64,000 nt of DNA from an archaeon (GTDB lineage Archaea > Nanobdellota > Nanobdellia > Pacearchaeales > GW2011-AR1): assembly GCA_018697035.1 (NCBI GenBank), contig JABHSE010000004.1:323300-387299 (forward strand), written 5' to 3'. How positions within the stretch are numbered: position 1 is the first letter of the stretch; every line of letters begins with the position of its first letter. Below, piece after piece: positions 51,792-61,467 of this stretch. The notes under the pieces were generated by a model. It ran no database searches. It was not told the DNA's origin and saw only the letters and a list, made by a program, of their open reading frames with translations. Both the position numbers and the translations under genes were made by a program.

Positions 51792-52316
51792 ATGATAAGA
51801 AAAATCCAAGACAACGTCCATCAAATTTCATTCAAACAGTTCGGCTCCTACATCTACCTCCTAAACATCGAAGACAAAAACATCATTATCGATACCTCAT
51901 CCCCCGAAAACGCAGACGAACTAATCTCCCACCTCCACGAGCTGGACCTCTCACCAAAAACAATCGACATAGTAATTCTAACTCACAACCATTGGGACCA
52001 CACCGGAGGAATCGACCTCTTCCCAAACGCAAAATTCTACGGCTCTCCCGACGACTTCGGGAAAAACTTTCATGATATCCATAAACTAAAAATGCCAGAA
52101 CTAAAAATCATTCGTACACCAGGCCACTCCAAAGGCGGAATCTGCATCCTCTACAACGACATCCTATTCTCAGGCGACACCCTCTTTCACCGAGGAACAA
52201 TAGGCAGAACCGACCTCCCGGGAAGCAGCGAATCCGAAATGAGAACGTCCTTAGAAAAAATATCAAGACTAAAATTTAGCATCCTATGTCCAGGCCACGG
52301 AATAGAATCAGAATAA
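51792..52316 (+). CDS. Metallo-beta-lactamase fold hydrolase, glyoxalase II-like
   Basis: The metal site shows THNHWDHTGG, PGHSKGGICI, SGDTLFHRG and CPGHG. It is 174 residues, a minimal domain. It starts one base after the gatE stop and so is read with it. Substrate unknown; thioesters are typical for this group. Confidence 0.9.
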   Translation: MIRKIQDNVHQISFKQFGSYIYLLNIEDKNIIIDTSSPENADELISHLHELDLSPKTIDIVILTHNHWDHTGGIDLFPNAKFYGSPDDFGKNFHDIHKLKMPELKIIRTPGHSKGGICILYNDILFSGDTLFHRGTIGRTDLPGSSESEMRTSLEKISRLKFSILCPGHGIESE

Positions 52317-52458
52317 TAATATAAACTAAAAACAATTTCTAGTGATTATTTCAGGAATCCGGATACTAACCAAAAAACCCATAACCTCATATACCCCTAT
52401 TTCTTCAAAATTTAAAGCACAGGGGAACTTGTGTCAATTACACGGAGGAAAAACAAAC

Positions 52459-52785
52459 ATGGAAGATAGACAAATGCACAAAGCAACTTGTTCAGACTGT
52501 AAGCAAGAATGCGAAGTGCCATTCAAACCAACAGAAGGCAAACCAGTTAGATGTCAAGAATGCTTCAAAAAGAATAGACCACAAAGAAGCTTCGGCGGAA
52601 ATAGCGGCGGTAATCGTAGATTCGACAACAGAAACAGCGGTAATAATCGTGGTTTCAACGATAGGCCGAGAGAAATGCACAAAGCAACTTGCTCAGATTG
52701 CGGCAAATCTTGCGAAGTGCCATTCAAGCCAACACAAGGAAAGCCAGTTCGATGCAAAGAATGTTTTAGCTCATCTAGAAACTAG
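52459..52785 (+). CDS. Tandem CxxC zinc-binding protein (CPR-type)
   Basis: Two near-identical modules (MHKATCSDCxxxCEVPFKPT, then GKPVRCxECF) bracket a glycine/asparagine/arginine-rich linker (GGNSGGNRRFDNR). Each module has five cysteines for zinc. From general knowledge, similar MHKATCSDC proteins are abundant in CPR bacteria and some DPANN. GGAGG lies 10 bp before the ATG, unlike most genes here. Likely nucleic-acid binding. Confidence 0.85.
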   Translation: MEDRQMHKATCSDCKQECEVPFKPTEGKPVRCQECFKKNRPQRSFGGNSGGNRRFDNRNSGNNRGFNDRPREMHKATCSDCGKSCEVPFKPTQGKPVRCKECFSSSRN

Positions 52786-52845
52786 TTAATCTAGTTAATT
52801 TTATTTTTTAATTTATTGTTAATTTTCAGGGTACCGAATACCTAA

Positions 52846-53001
52846 TTATTTCAAAAATCCAGAAACCAACCACACAACCAAAAATCCCATAAAACAACCA
52901 ACAGCACCAACAACAAACAAACTACTAGAACCACTAACCGCTCCAAGCAAACCACCGACAGCTCCACCGACAGCTCCAAGCCAAAATTCTCGCCTCATCA
53001 T
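52846..53001 (-). CDS. Small glycine-rich membrane protein (51 aa)
   Basis: MMRREFWLGAVGGAVGGLLG begins a glycine-zipper-like span, followed by a second span rich in valine and phenylalanine (GCFMGFLVVWLVSGF). Codon composition fits minus-strand genes. Function unknown; it lies downstream of the giant glycosidase-like gene. Confidence 0.55.
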   Translation of the reverse strand: MMRREFWLGAVGGAVGGLLGAVSGSSSLFVVGAVGCFMGFLVVWLVSGFLK

Positions 53002-53047
53002 AACAGACAAACAAAAAACTAATTTATAAAACTATTCCTCTATGGAA

Positions 53048-56000
53048 CTAAACCCCACCACAAGGAAGACAAGACCAAGTACCTCTCGAGCAAATACAAT
53101 CACAACAACCACTACCACATCCACCAGTTTGTTTCGTATCACCATGCACACAGTCAGGAACAGGATCACAATCCTTAGTCCCATCAATAAGTCTCGTATT
53201 CTCACAATTACTTGTCTGAATAAGGCCATAATACTTACAAACGGTATTAGCGGCAGGGGTCCAAGTAGTATCAATACAAGGAGATGATGCTTCCTCAACA
53301 AAAACAGGAGTCTCACTCACCGAAACAGAACTCGCCGAAACAACTTCCGTCTCAGCTACCTCTTCGTCGTAAACAGTTATTATATGCGTCACCAAAACTT
53401 CATCTGTATCTACAATAGAAGTCAAATCAACATTCTTTTCACCTTCCTCACTCCATAAAACAAATACCGGATCTTTATCCTCAAACTCAAATTCATATAA
53501 ACTCTCCGCAAAATTTATTTTAGTCACAGATTTAAAATAATTAGTTTTTTCAACAAATAGTTTTTCAGTATAATATGCAGGTTTTCTTGCAAACGATTTT
53601 TCTTCACCTTCCAAGAGCGCCGTATTCAAAAAACTCTGAGACCAACCAACTGTTGGGATAAGCGAACTCCAAAAAGATTTTTCAGCTCCCCAATTAAAGA
53701 AAATAGTTTGCATCTTAACCACCTCTTCGGCATGCATTTCATATTCTTCCGGCGTATCAAAGGGATCATCCTTTTGCATTGGGCCACCAATTTCAAGACT
53801 CCAAATAGGTTTACCAGACGGCAAAATAGATTCTACGGCATCGAGTTCACTTTCAATTTCTGAGGAATTCCCATAGTAATGCACGTCAATAACATCATAA
53901 TAATCACTATAATCATCTAACATTTCTTTTACATATTTACTTTTTGGACTACTAGCGTTACCAACAATCGCACCCAAAACGACAGTCATCTCAGGATCAG
54001 CAGCCTTAATCGTTTCATATGATACCTGTATATATTTCCCAAAATCTTCCGTTACATTATCCCAGTTATCATCACGCCACTCCACAAGTCGTGATATATG
54101 TTTAATAGAAGAAGGTGGACTACCAAACCACTGCCAGAATGGCTCATTGCCTAATTGAATATATTTTACTTTATATTCCAACCCCTCATAATCATCTATT
54201 CCATCATTATCAATACCTTCAATGAGATCTGCAAGGTCCTCCTTATATGCTGTAATGTTACTCGGAATTCCACCGATACCCCATCTCCCAGAAATATTTG
54301 AAAAGTCAATATTATTCAAAACCTTATTTCCCCATTTTTCGTTATTGCTAGTTGGGGTCACAGTTAGAACAAGTTCTATACCATCATCTTGATATATTTT
54401 AAGCCATTTTGTTACGAAGGACTCACCGCTAAAATGATACATTCCTCTAATCAAGGCAATATCAAGGTTTCTAGTATCTTCTGTTCTGTCCCAAATTGCA
54501 TGCAAACCAAATCGATCAATACCTCTCTCACAATCCTCCGGACAATCCTCATCAACCCCACAAATCCCATCCCCACAAACTACCCCTCCCCTCTTACTAA
54601 CACTCAACAAATTCTCACTCTTAATTTCATCACCATCAACCACAGCACCAAAATAATATTCAGGGTCTCCACCAAGAAGCCCATCCCTCTGCCATTCCGC
54701 AACCCAGCTAGTAGAAGCTCTACCGCCATCAAACACCACAGAAACAGGATCATTCTGGATATAATCATCACCAAGTAAATCATCTTCCCAAACACTAAAA
54801 TCAACACTCAACCCGTCACACTTTTCACTTCCCTCAACAACCAAAGACACAACTTCACCCTCAACAGCTTCTGTTTCTGACCAACTTGCAGATATAAGAT
54901 TACAAGATGTTGGCTCTGCACTTGTCTCTTCAACAAAGATAGGCGAATCACCTACCGGCACAGAACTCGCCGAAACAACTTCCGTCTCAGGCATCTCCTC
55001 GCCATCAACAGTCACAAGATGCGTCACAAGAACATTAGATGTCTCAAGATAAGAAGACAAATCCACACCTTTATCTCCATCCTCACTCCATAAAACATAA
55101 ACAGGATCCTTATCCTCAAACAAAAATTTGTAAACAAATTCATCAATTGTCTCAACCTCTACAAATCCATCAAGCTTCTCCACCATTAATTTATATGTAT
55201 AAAAAATCGGCTTTTTTCGCACTACAGGCGGATCTACAAACTCATCAGCGCCCAATATCCCCACAAACCTCCACACAGGAAGATCATATTCCTTCTGATC
55301 AGTGGTCCACGAAATATAAATCTGATCCATTCCACTGGCAAAAGCATATACAGCCTTTTTAGTATAATATCTCGACTGTTCTGCTTCAACAAGATTCCTT
55401 GCAGCTAAGTAATTGGGATTTGAACTATCATGAAGAATTCTGTAATATGTTTCATAATCTGAGTAATATGTCGAAGGTAAATCCAAAATACCCATATAAT
55501 CCGGACCAGACATTGCATCCTCAATTATTATTGACTTATCAGTATATTTTCTTATATAATCCACTGTTCCATTGGCCTCATTCCAGTGCCTATTAGCATG
55601 TATACTTACAGCATCATATTTTCCATATTGTATAAAATATTCAAAAGCTTCCAGGGTCCAATTTGCCCATTCGTACAAATCAACATCTCTATCCTTTAAT
55701 TCAAGTAATCTGTCATCAAATTCTTCTTCGCTCGGGTTATCAATAAACAGCCCACCAAAGGTCCAACCCGAACCCATTATTATTACATCAGGGTTAGCCC
55801 TTTTCGCTGCATTATATGCCAAATTATGCATTTCAACAAACTGCTCTTTTGTTCCCTCAAACTTTTCTATAGAGGGTTCTGTATCAATTTGATAATAAGT
55901 TATATTTCCATTATATCTTTTAACAATATATTTAACCCATTCCTCGAATAACCCTACATCCTTAGGAAACTGAGTAACATCCGCACCACCCTTTCGCTCA

Positions 56001-56950
56001 TCTGCACAGGAAAGCAAATTCACCTGCAAAGTTCTATTATACTCCCAATATTTCTTTTGCATCTCATCTAAATAATTTAAATCTTCCCAAGTTTTTGATA
56101 CATTTTCAAAAAAACAAGTTGCAAAAGTTCCTATAATACCATCATCTATTTCCGAAAATATTTGTGGAAAGTCTATATCAGGATTCAAGAACGCACCATC
56201 AATTCCAAAACGCTTTGGAGAAGATCCACAATCTTTCAAACAACTTCCAGAGGTCTCATTTCCATTACAAATCCCGTCCCCACAAAAAATTGGTTCTTTG
56301 GGACAATCAATCGGACAATTGAATACGGTTTCTTCGGCACCACAAACCTCATCTCCACAAAACCCTATATTAATCTCGCAATCTTCAGGGCATCCAGCAG
56401 ACACAGAAGAGCTCTCTTCCCCAGCATCACAAACCCCATCTCCGCAATAACTAGGTTCTCTTGGACAATCTTCACTGCAATTTATGAAATGTTCATTAGC
56501 ATCACAAACGCCATCACCACAAAACCCTATATTAATCTCACAATCCTCAGGGCAACCACCAGCTCCCGAAGAAGAATCATCCTCTCCAACATCACAAATA
56601 CCATCTCCACAATAACTTGGCTCCTCTGGACAATCTTGAGAGCAATTTATTGGACTCTCTCCAGCATCACAAACATCATCTCCGCAGAATCCTACAGTGT
56701 TACTATAACCTGACGAGCCTGAAGAAATAGAAAACTCACTAAAACTCGCAACATCAGAATCCAAATCAATATCCTCCAAACTCAACACACAATCCGCCGC
56801 ACAACTCTCCAAACTCTCCCCATCAGAACAAACATCGTCCCCACAAACTTCATCATCCCCTATATAATACATAGCAACAAATATAGCAACAGCAACAAGC
56901 ACAATAATACCAAGAACAAATAACAAACTCCCAAAACCTTTTTTCAACAT
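53048..56950 (-). CDS. Giant anchored protein: cysteine repeats and two glycoside-hydrolase-like barrels
   Basis: An N-terminal anchor (residues 5-29) is followed by seven CGDGxCxxxE-type cysteine repeats to about 240. Barrel 1 (about 245-600) has a candidate acid in YQIDTEPSI and nucleophile in IIIEDAMSG. A beta domain follows (LMVEKLDGF...VLWSEDGDKGVDL), an Ig-like domain, and an eighth cysteine repeat. Barrel 2 (about 815-1150) has IQLGNEPFW and WSLEIGGPM, matching clan A glycosidases such as GH39. A second copy of the beta domain precedes a cysteine-rich end. At 1300 residues it is the largest gene here. Substrate unknown. Confidence 0.8.
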   Translation of the reverse strand: MLKKGFGSLLFVLGIIVLVAVAIFVAMYYIGDDEVCGDDVCSDGESLESCAADCVLSLEDIDLDSDVASFSEFSISSGSSGYSNTVGFCGDDVCDAGESPINCSQDCPEEPSYCGDGICDVGEDDSSSGAGGCPEDCEINIGFCGDGVCDANEHFINCSEDCPREPSYCGDGVCDAGEESSSVSAGCPEDCEINIGFCGDEVCGAEETVFNCPIDCPKEPIFCGDGICNGNETSGSCLKDCGSSPKRFGIDGAFLNPDIDFPQIFSEIDDGIIGTFATCFFENVSKTWEDLNYLDEMQKKYWEYNRTLQVNLLSCADERKGGADVTQFPKDVGLFEEWVKYIVKRYNGNITYYQIDTEPSIEKFEGTKEQFVEMHNLAYNAAKRANPDVIIMGSGWTFGGLFIDNPSEEEFDDRLLELKDRDVDLYEWANWTLEAFEYFIQYGKYDAVSIHANRHWNEANGTVDYIRKYTDKSIIIEDAMSGPDYMGILDLPSTYYSDYETYYRILHDSSNPNYLAARNLVEAEQSRYYTKKAVYAFASGMDQIYISWTTDQKEYDLPVWRFVGILGADEFVDPPVVRKKPIFYTYKLMVEKLDGFVEVETIDEFVYKFLFEDKDPVYVLWSEDGDKGVDLSSYLETSNVLVTHLVTVDGEEMPETEVVSASSVPVGDSPIFVEETSAEPTSCNLISASWSETEAVEGEVVSLVVEGSEKCDGLSVDFSVWEDDLLGDDYIQNDPVSVVFDGGRASTSWVAEWQRDGLLGGDPEYYFGAVVDGDEIKSENLLSVSKRGGVVCGDGICGVDEDCPEDCERGIDRFGLHAIWDRTEDTRNLDIALIRGMYHFSGESFVTKWLKIYQDDGIELVLTVTPTSNNEKWGNKVLNNIDFSNISGRWGIGGIPSNITAYKEDLADLIEGIDNDGIDDYEGLEYKVKYIQLGNEPFWQWFGSPPSSIKHISRLVEWRDDNWDNVTEDFGKYIQVSYETIKAADPEMTVVLGAIVGNASSPKSKYVKEMLDDYSDYYDVIDVHYYGNSSEIESELDAVESILPSGKPIWSLEIGGPMQKDDPFDTPEEYEMHAEEVVKMQTIFFNWGAEKSFWSSLIPTVGWSQSFLNTALLEGEEKSFARKPAYYTEKLFVEKTNYFKSVTKINFAESLYEFEFEDKDPVFVLWSEEGEKNVDLTSIVDTDEVLVTHIITVYDEEVAETEVVSASSVSVSETPVFVEEASSPCIDTTWTPAANTVCKYYGLIQTSNCENTRLIDGTKDCDPVPDCVHGDTKQTGGCGSGCCDCICSRGTWSCLPCGGV

Positions 56951-56998
56951 AACAACTAAATAAAAAAGAAGTTTTTATACTTTATCACTTTCCAAAAA

Positions 56999-57229
56999 TC
57001 AAACACTAACACCTAGTTCCTTCAACCGCTTAACATGCGCCCCAGCAATCGCCTCAACATTCTGCAACATCTTAACCAACTCATTCCTCTCCGCAACCAA
57101 AACATTCAAAGCACCCTTATGAAAACCAACCTCACCCTCGGCACTCATCTCAGGCCCCTTCTCTTCCTCAACCTTCTTAGGTTCTTCTTTCGCCGAATTA
57201 ATCGCACCTTCCAAATCGTCAACATCCAT
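56999..57229 (-). CDS. Small coiled-coil protein
   Basis: About 76 residues: an acidic, proline-rich first part (KEEPKKVEEEKGPEMS) and a helical second part (NVLVAERNELVKMLQNVEAI). Start at MDVDDLEGA. Function unknown. Confidence 0.55.
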   Translation of the reverse strand: MDVDDLEGAINSAKEEPKKVEEEKGPEMSAEGEVGFHKGALNVLVAERNELVKMLQNVEAIAGAHVKRLKELGVSV

Positions 57230-57259
57230 AACAAATCGAAACAACTTCCCTATAAAAAC

Positions 57260-57619
57260 TTAACCATCAACAATAGAAGACTCAACTTCCTCATTAAAAT
57301 AATCGTATCGAAACCTCTCAAATAAACAACTATCTTGAATCTTCCCAGCTCGTTCAAGACCCATAACACCATCACCATCAACCTTCCTCAAATACTTCCC
57401 ATACCAAACAGTATTAGTTTTAAAGTCAACACCAACCCTCCGAATAACAACATCATCTGAAAAACCCTTCCCTGCAATATTAGAAACATCACTCTTAATA
57501 GAAATTTCACCCCCTCCATAGCCTACCTCATTAGAAAAACACCTAACAAGACTCCCAAACTTACCAACACCCATCTCCCATCCAATCAACAACTCTTTAT
57601 AAAAATTATGCCACTTCAT
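57260..57619 (-). CDS. Hypothetical protein
   Basis: A 119-residue protein with GGGEISIKSDVSNIAGKGF and FKTNTVWYGKYLRKVD; no known family. It is divergent from aspS with about 100 bp between, containing TATA-like stretches for both. Confidence 0.5.
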   Translation of the reverse strand: MKWHNFYKELLIGWEMGVGKFGSLVRCFSNEVGYGGGEISIKSDVSNIAGKGFSDDVVIRRVGVDFKTNTVWYGKYLRKVDGDGVMGLERAGKIQDSCLFERFRYDYFNEEVESSIVDG

Positions 57620-57718
57620 ATCACCAACAAATCTTAACTCACCAGAGTTACCTACTGGATGAAAACCCGGTTTTTTAAATTCACCAAATTTTAAAAACCC
57701 AAAACTCCAACAAATAAC

Positions 57719-59005
57719 ATGGAAAGAACACTAATCAAAGACGCTTTCGTAAAAGAAGACTCAGTACTCCTAAAAGGATGGGTCCACGAAACTAGAGACC
57801 TGAAAAAAGTAAGATTCCTAATCCTAAAAGACATCACCGGAAGAATGCAAGTCACAGGAATAGACGGGAAAACCGATGCCAAAGTCTTCGACCTATTAGA
57901 CAACTTGAACAGAGAATCCGTAGTCCAAGTTACGGGAACCTTAAAAGAATGCAAGCAAGCTCCAAACGGAAAAGAATTAATCCCAGATTCAATCGAAATA
58001 ATAGCCGAAGCAAAAAACCCTCTCCCAATAGACGCATCAGATTACTCAAAAACAGAACTCCCACTAAGATTAGACAACAGATTCCTAGACTTACATTCAG
58101 CAAGAACTCAAGCCATCTTCAAAATCCAATCAACAATAGGACACGAATTCCTAAACTACTTCATAAAAAAAGGCTTCACATATTGCCACACTCCCTCAAT
58201 GATTGGAGCATCAAGCGAAGGCGGAACAGAACTCTTCAAGGCAAAATACTTCGACAAAGAAGTCTTCCTCGCACAATCCCCTCAACTCTACAAACAAATG
58301 ATAGCATGCTCAATGGAAAACATGGTAACAATAACCCCAGTCTGGAGAGCCGAAAAACACAACACCGTGCGACACCTAAACGAATGCCGACAAATGGATA
58401 TCGAAATGGCCTTCGCAGATTCCAAAACAGTCCTAGAAGAAATGGGTAAGGCAGTCCAATACATAGTAAAACAAGTAATCGAAAAGAACGCAGAGGAGCT
58501 AGAAGTCCTAAAATTAAAACTAGAAGTCCCAAAAACAAAATACTTAACATTCGCAGAGACCAAGGAGCTAGTCGAAAAAGAAGGCATCAAAATCCCGAAA
58601 GATGATCTAACGGGAGAAGCCGAAAAGAAACTTGAAGAGTTATTCCCAAACACAGTCACCTTCGTCTACGATTGGCCCATGAAAGGAAAGCCATTTTACA
58701 TAATGCCAAAAGACGAAGACGCTGCTGCAGAGTTATCAGAAGGCTTCGACGCAATCTACAAAGGAATGGAAATATCCTCAGGAGGACAAAGAATCCATAT
58801 CCCAGAACTATTAGAGAAAATGTTAAAGACTAAAGATATGAACCCAAAAGACTTCAAATCCTACATCGACTCATTTAGATACGGCGCACCACCACACGCA
58901 GGTTGGTCAATCGGAATAGAAAGATTCACACAAGTTTTGCTCGAAATATCAAACGTAAGAGAAGTCTGCATGTTCCCACGAGACCGAGACAGGATAACCC
59001 CATAA
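57719..59005 (+). CDS. aspS: Aspartyl-tRNA synthetase, archaeal type
   Basis: An N-terminal OB fold (VLLKGWVHETRDLKKVRF) is followed by the class II core with SSEGGTELF, AQSPQLYKQ, motif 2 FRAE-type VWRAEKHNT, and motif 3 GWSIGIERF; it ends MFPRDRDRITP, the archaeal form. It is 428 residues with no bacterial GAD insert. With GatCAB present, it is probably non-discriminating, charging tRNA-Asn as well. TATA 27 bp upstream, leaderless. Confidence 0.96.
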   Translation: MERTLIKDAFVKEDSVLLKGWVHETRDLKKVRFLILKDITGRMQVTGIDGKTDAKVFDLLDNLNRESVVQVTGTLKECKQAPNGKELIPDSIEIIAEAKNPLPIDASDYSKTELPLRLDNRFLDLHSARTQAIFKIQSTIGHEFLNYFIKKGFTYCHTPSMIGASSEGGTELFKAKYFDKEVFLAQSPQLYKQMIACSMENMVTITPVWRAEKHNTVRHLNECRQMDIEMAFADSKTVLEEMGKAVQYIVKQVIEKNAEELEVLKLKLEVPKTKYLTFAETKELVEKEGIKIPKDDLTGEAEKKLEELFPNTVTFVYDWPMKGKPFYIMPKDEDAAAELSEGFDAIYKGMEISSGGQRIHIPELLEKMLKTKDMNPKDFKSYIDSFRYGAPPHAGWSIGIERFTQVLLEISNVREVCMFPRDRDRITP

Positions 59006-59008
59006 AAT

Positions 59009-59419
59009 CTAATCAACAACGAGTTTAATTTTTTCAAAAATTTCCTTCATTTCTTTTTCACTAGGCTTCACCCTCATAGGCTCATGCAAAACTTCCGGCA
59101 AGCCATCTCCCTCAATCCTAGGCAACAGATGAACATGAGCATGAGCAACCTCCGCTCCAACGATAAACTCCTGGACGCACTCTGTATTCAATGCCCTCCT
59201 AAGAAAACCAACAACTTTCTTCACAGCAAGCATATATCGGACATACTCATCATCATCCGAATCCCAAACCCATCGCGCATGCAACCTAGGAACAACAATA
59301 ACATGTCCCCTAACATAGGGATTAATATCTAAAATAGCAAAAAAATTCTCATCCTCCCAGATCTTATCACAAGGAATCTCCCCCTTCGCAATCCTACAAA
59401 ATATACAATCTTCAACCAT
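59009..59419 (-). CDS. HIT-family nucleotide hydrolase/transferase
   Basis: The start has the CIFCRIAKGEIPCDKIWED zinc and base-binding segment, and the catalytic histidine triad is in AHAHVHLLPR. It is 136 residues, the usual size for HinT-like AMP-lysine or dinucleoside hydrolases. It is convergent with aspS. Confidence 0.93.
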   Translation of the reverse strand: MVEDCIFCRIAKGEIPCDKIWEDENFFAILDINPYVRGHVIVVPRLHARWVWDSDDDEYVRYMLAVKKVVGFLRRALNTECVQEFIVGAEVAHAHVHLLPRIEGDGLPEVLHEPMRVKPSEKEMKEIFEKIKLVVD

Positions 59420-59469
59420 AAAATACTAAACAACCAAAACATTATAAACATTTCCGAATATACATAAAC

Positions 59470-59733
59470 ATGAAACAAAACTCCCTCTGGCGCAAAGTCA
59501 CCCAAGAAGAAAAAAGTCAAATCAAAAAAGACTCTAAAAAAGTTCTAATCGAATTCGCTTCAAAACTCTCAAAAATCAAAGCCAAAGAATCCCATATAGA
59601 AAATAATTCTGGCACAAGAGAAGAAGGCGACGGGTGGAAAACAGACAAGGAATTCAAAAGCACAACACTAGCAAACGCCCCCTTCGTAGAAGACAACTTT
59701 TTAGTCGCAGAAAAAGGAGCTTGGAAAAAATGA
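59470..59733 (+). CDS. gatC: Amidotransferase subunit GatC-like
   Basis: An 87-residue protein: SLWRKVTQEEKSQIKKDSKK, then a helical KSxVxEFASKL-like stretch, and a C-terminal segment NAPFVEDNFLVAEKGAWKK that matches archaeal GatC tails. The ATGA overlap with the Nudix gene and the nearby gatA support the call. GatC wraps the GatA-GatB interface. Confidence 0.75.
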   Translation: MKQNSLWRKVTQEEKSQIKKDSKKVLIEFASKLSKIKAKESHIENNSGTREEGDGWKTDKEFKSTTLANAPFVEDNFLVAEKGAWKK

Positions 59734-60131
59734 AAACAATCGAAGCCCACGGAATGGTTATAATTTACGAAAACAAACTACTAGTAACAAAAGACGAAAA
59801 AGACGACTTCTATAAAATACCAGGAGGACGTCCAAAAGAAAACGAAGCTGGAGCTAAAACAGCAACAAGAAGATTAACTGAAGAAACTGGACTAATAGGA
59901 ATAATAGGAAAAAAATTATCCACAAAAATACTAATAAAAAACTTAGTAAGAGATGAAAAAACAAGAATAGAATTACACCATTACGAAGGAAAATTAGAAA
60001 CACCTCCACAAAACTTCGACAATTACACACATGGCAAACACCAGGTCAAATGGCTACCAATAAACAATATTCAAAATTATGAAGTCGCCCCAAACATAAC
60101 ATACCTAATAGAAAAAGGAGATATAGCATGA
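59730..60131 (+). CDS. Nudix hydrolase inserted between gatC and gatA
   Basis: The Nudix box is GGRPKENEAGAKTATRRL followed by TEETGL (the usual RE is RR here). It is 133 residues. It overlaps both gatC and gatA by 4 bp, so it is part of the operon. It may clean up a modified nucleotide; the substrate is unknown. Confidence 0.88.
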   Translation: MKTIEAHGMVIIYENKLLVTKDEKDDFYKIPGGRPKENEAGAKTATRRLTEETGLIGIIGKKLSTKILIKNLVRDEKTRIELHHYEGKLETPPQNFDNYTHGKHQVKWLPINNIQNYEVAPNITYLIEKGDIA

Positions 60132-61462
60132 CACTAAAAACAAAACTAAAACAAATCCAATCAGGCAAACTCTCAGCCGTAGAAAATGTTCTAGCTTTCT
60201 CCAAACAAATAGCAACCCCGAAATCCAAAGACCTAAACATATTCCTAGAATTAAACGAAGACGCAATAGAACAAGCAAAAGCAATTGATAAAAAAATCAA
60301 AGCAGGAACTCAAGGAAAACTAGCCGGCCTCTGCTTCGCAATCAAAGCCAATATCTCCGCAAAACACATGATAGTATCCTGCGCCTCAAAAACGCTAGAA
60401 AATTATACCGGACCTTTCAACGCAAGCGTCGTCAACAAACTCATCAATGAAGACGCAATACTTTTAGGAATGCTAAACATGGACGAATTCGCATGCGGAG
60501 GATCCGGAGAAACATCAGCCTTCGGACCAACAAAAAACCCAACCAATCCTGAACTAATTCCAGGCGGCTCATCCTCGGGCCCAGCGGCAGCAATCGCCGC
60601 AGACCTAGCAGACTTCACACTAGGCTCAGATACAGGAGGCTCAATAAGAAATCCAGCTTCCCATTGCGGAATCGTAGGGCTAAAACCAACATACGGAGCA
60701 GTCTCACGATACGGACTAATAGATATGGCAATGTCACTAGACTGCATCGGCCCACTAGCTAGAACCCCAGAAGATTGTAAGCTGATATTCGACATAATCA
60801 AAGGACAAGACAATTTCGATCAAACAACCAGAACTCCCAACTCCCAACTCCCAACTACAAACCACAAGGGCGTCATCGGTCTAGTAAACATAAAAGAATT
60901 CGCAGATAAAAGAATCGCCAATCTAATCGAAGAACAAACTAAAAAAACCGCCAAACAACACAACTGGAAAATCAAAAAAATTGATCTACCTCTAGACATC
61001 GCAATACAAACATACTACATCATAGTCTACACCGAAGTCTTCTCTTGTACCAGAAAATTTGACGGAAGAAGATTCGGTAAAAAAATCGAAGATACGGCAG
61101 GCCCAGAAGTCATGCGAAGAATAATCGGAGGCTCCGAAATAACAAAAGCCGAACACGAAGGAAAATATTACAGGGAAGCTCTAAAAGCCAGAAACCATAT
61201 CAAACAAGAATTCGAAAAAATCTTCGAAGAGGTCGACGCAATTATTCTTCCAACCTCACCAGCATTCCCACATAAGATAGGAGAGAAAATCTCAACCGAA
61301 GAAATGTACAACTATGACACGCCAACCGTACTAGCAAATATAGTCGGTCTACCAGCAATATCAATCCCTGCAGGAAAAATAGACGACAAACATATTGGAC
61401 TCCAAGTTATGGCACCACATTTTCAAGAAGAACTACTTTTCAAATTAGCCAAAAATTTCTAA
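60128..61462 (+). CDS. gatA: Asp/Glu-tRNA amidotransferase subunit A
   Basis: The amidase-signature subunit shows the catalytic lysine in CFAIKANIS, GGSSSGPAAAIAADLADF and the serine nucleophile in GSDTGGSIRNPASHCG. It is 444 residues. Three heptamers encode RTPNSQLPTTN in a surface loop. With GatB and GatC it forms GatCAB, which most likely makes Asn-tRNA(Asn), since GatDE serves glutamine. Confidence 0.95.
   Translation: MTLKTKLKQIQSGKLSAVENVLAFSKQIATPKSKDLNIFLELNEDAIEQAKAIDKKIKAGTQGKLAGLCFAIKANISAKHMIVSCASKTLENYTGPFNASVVNKLINEDAILLGMLNMDEFACGGSGETSAFGPTKNPTNPELIPGGSSSGPAAAIAADLADFTLGSDTGGSIRNPASHCGIVGLKPTYGAVSRYGLIDMAMSLDCIGPLARTPEDCKLIFDIIKGQDNFDQTTRTPNSQLPTTNHKGVIGLVNIKEFADKRIANLIEEQTKKTAKQHNWKIKKIDLPLDIAIQTYYIIVYTEVFSCTRKFDGRRFGKKIEDTAGPEVMRRIIGGSEITKAEHEGKYYREALKARNHIKQEFEKIFEEVDAIILPTSPAFPHKIGEKISTEEMYNYDTPTVLANIVGLPAISIPAGKIDDKHIGLQVMAPHFQEELLFKLAKNF
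60835..60855. repeat. Three heptamers inside gatA
   Basis: Three identical TCCCAAC units in tandem (21 bp, frame-neutral). No convincing hairpin adjoins them. Confidence 0.65.
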
Positions 61463-61467
61463 AAAAA

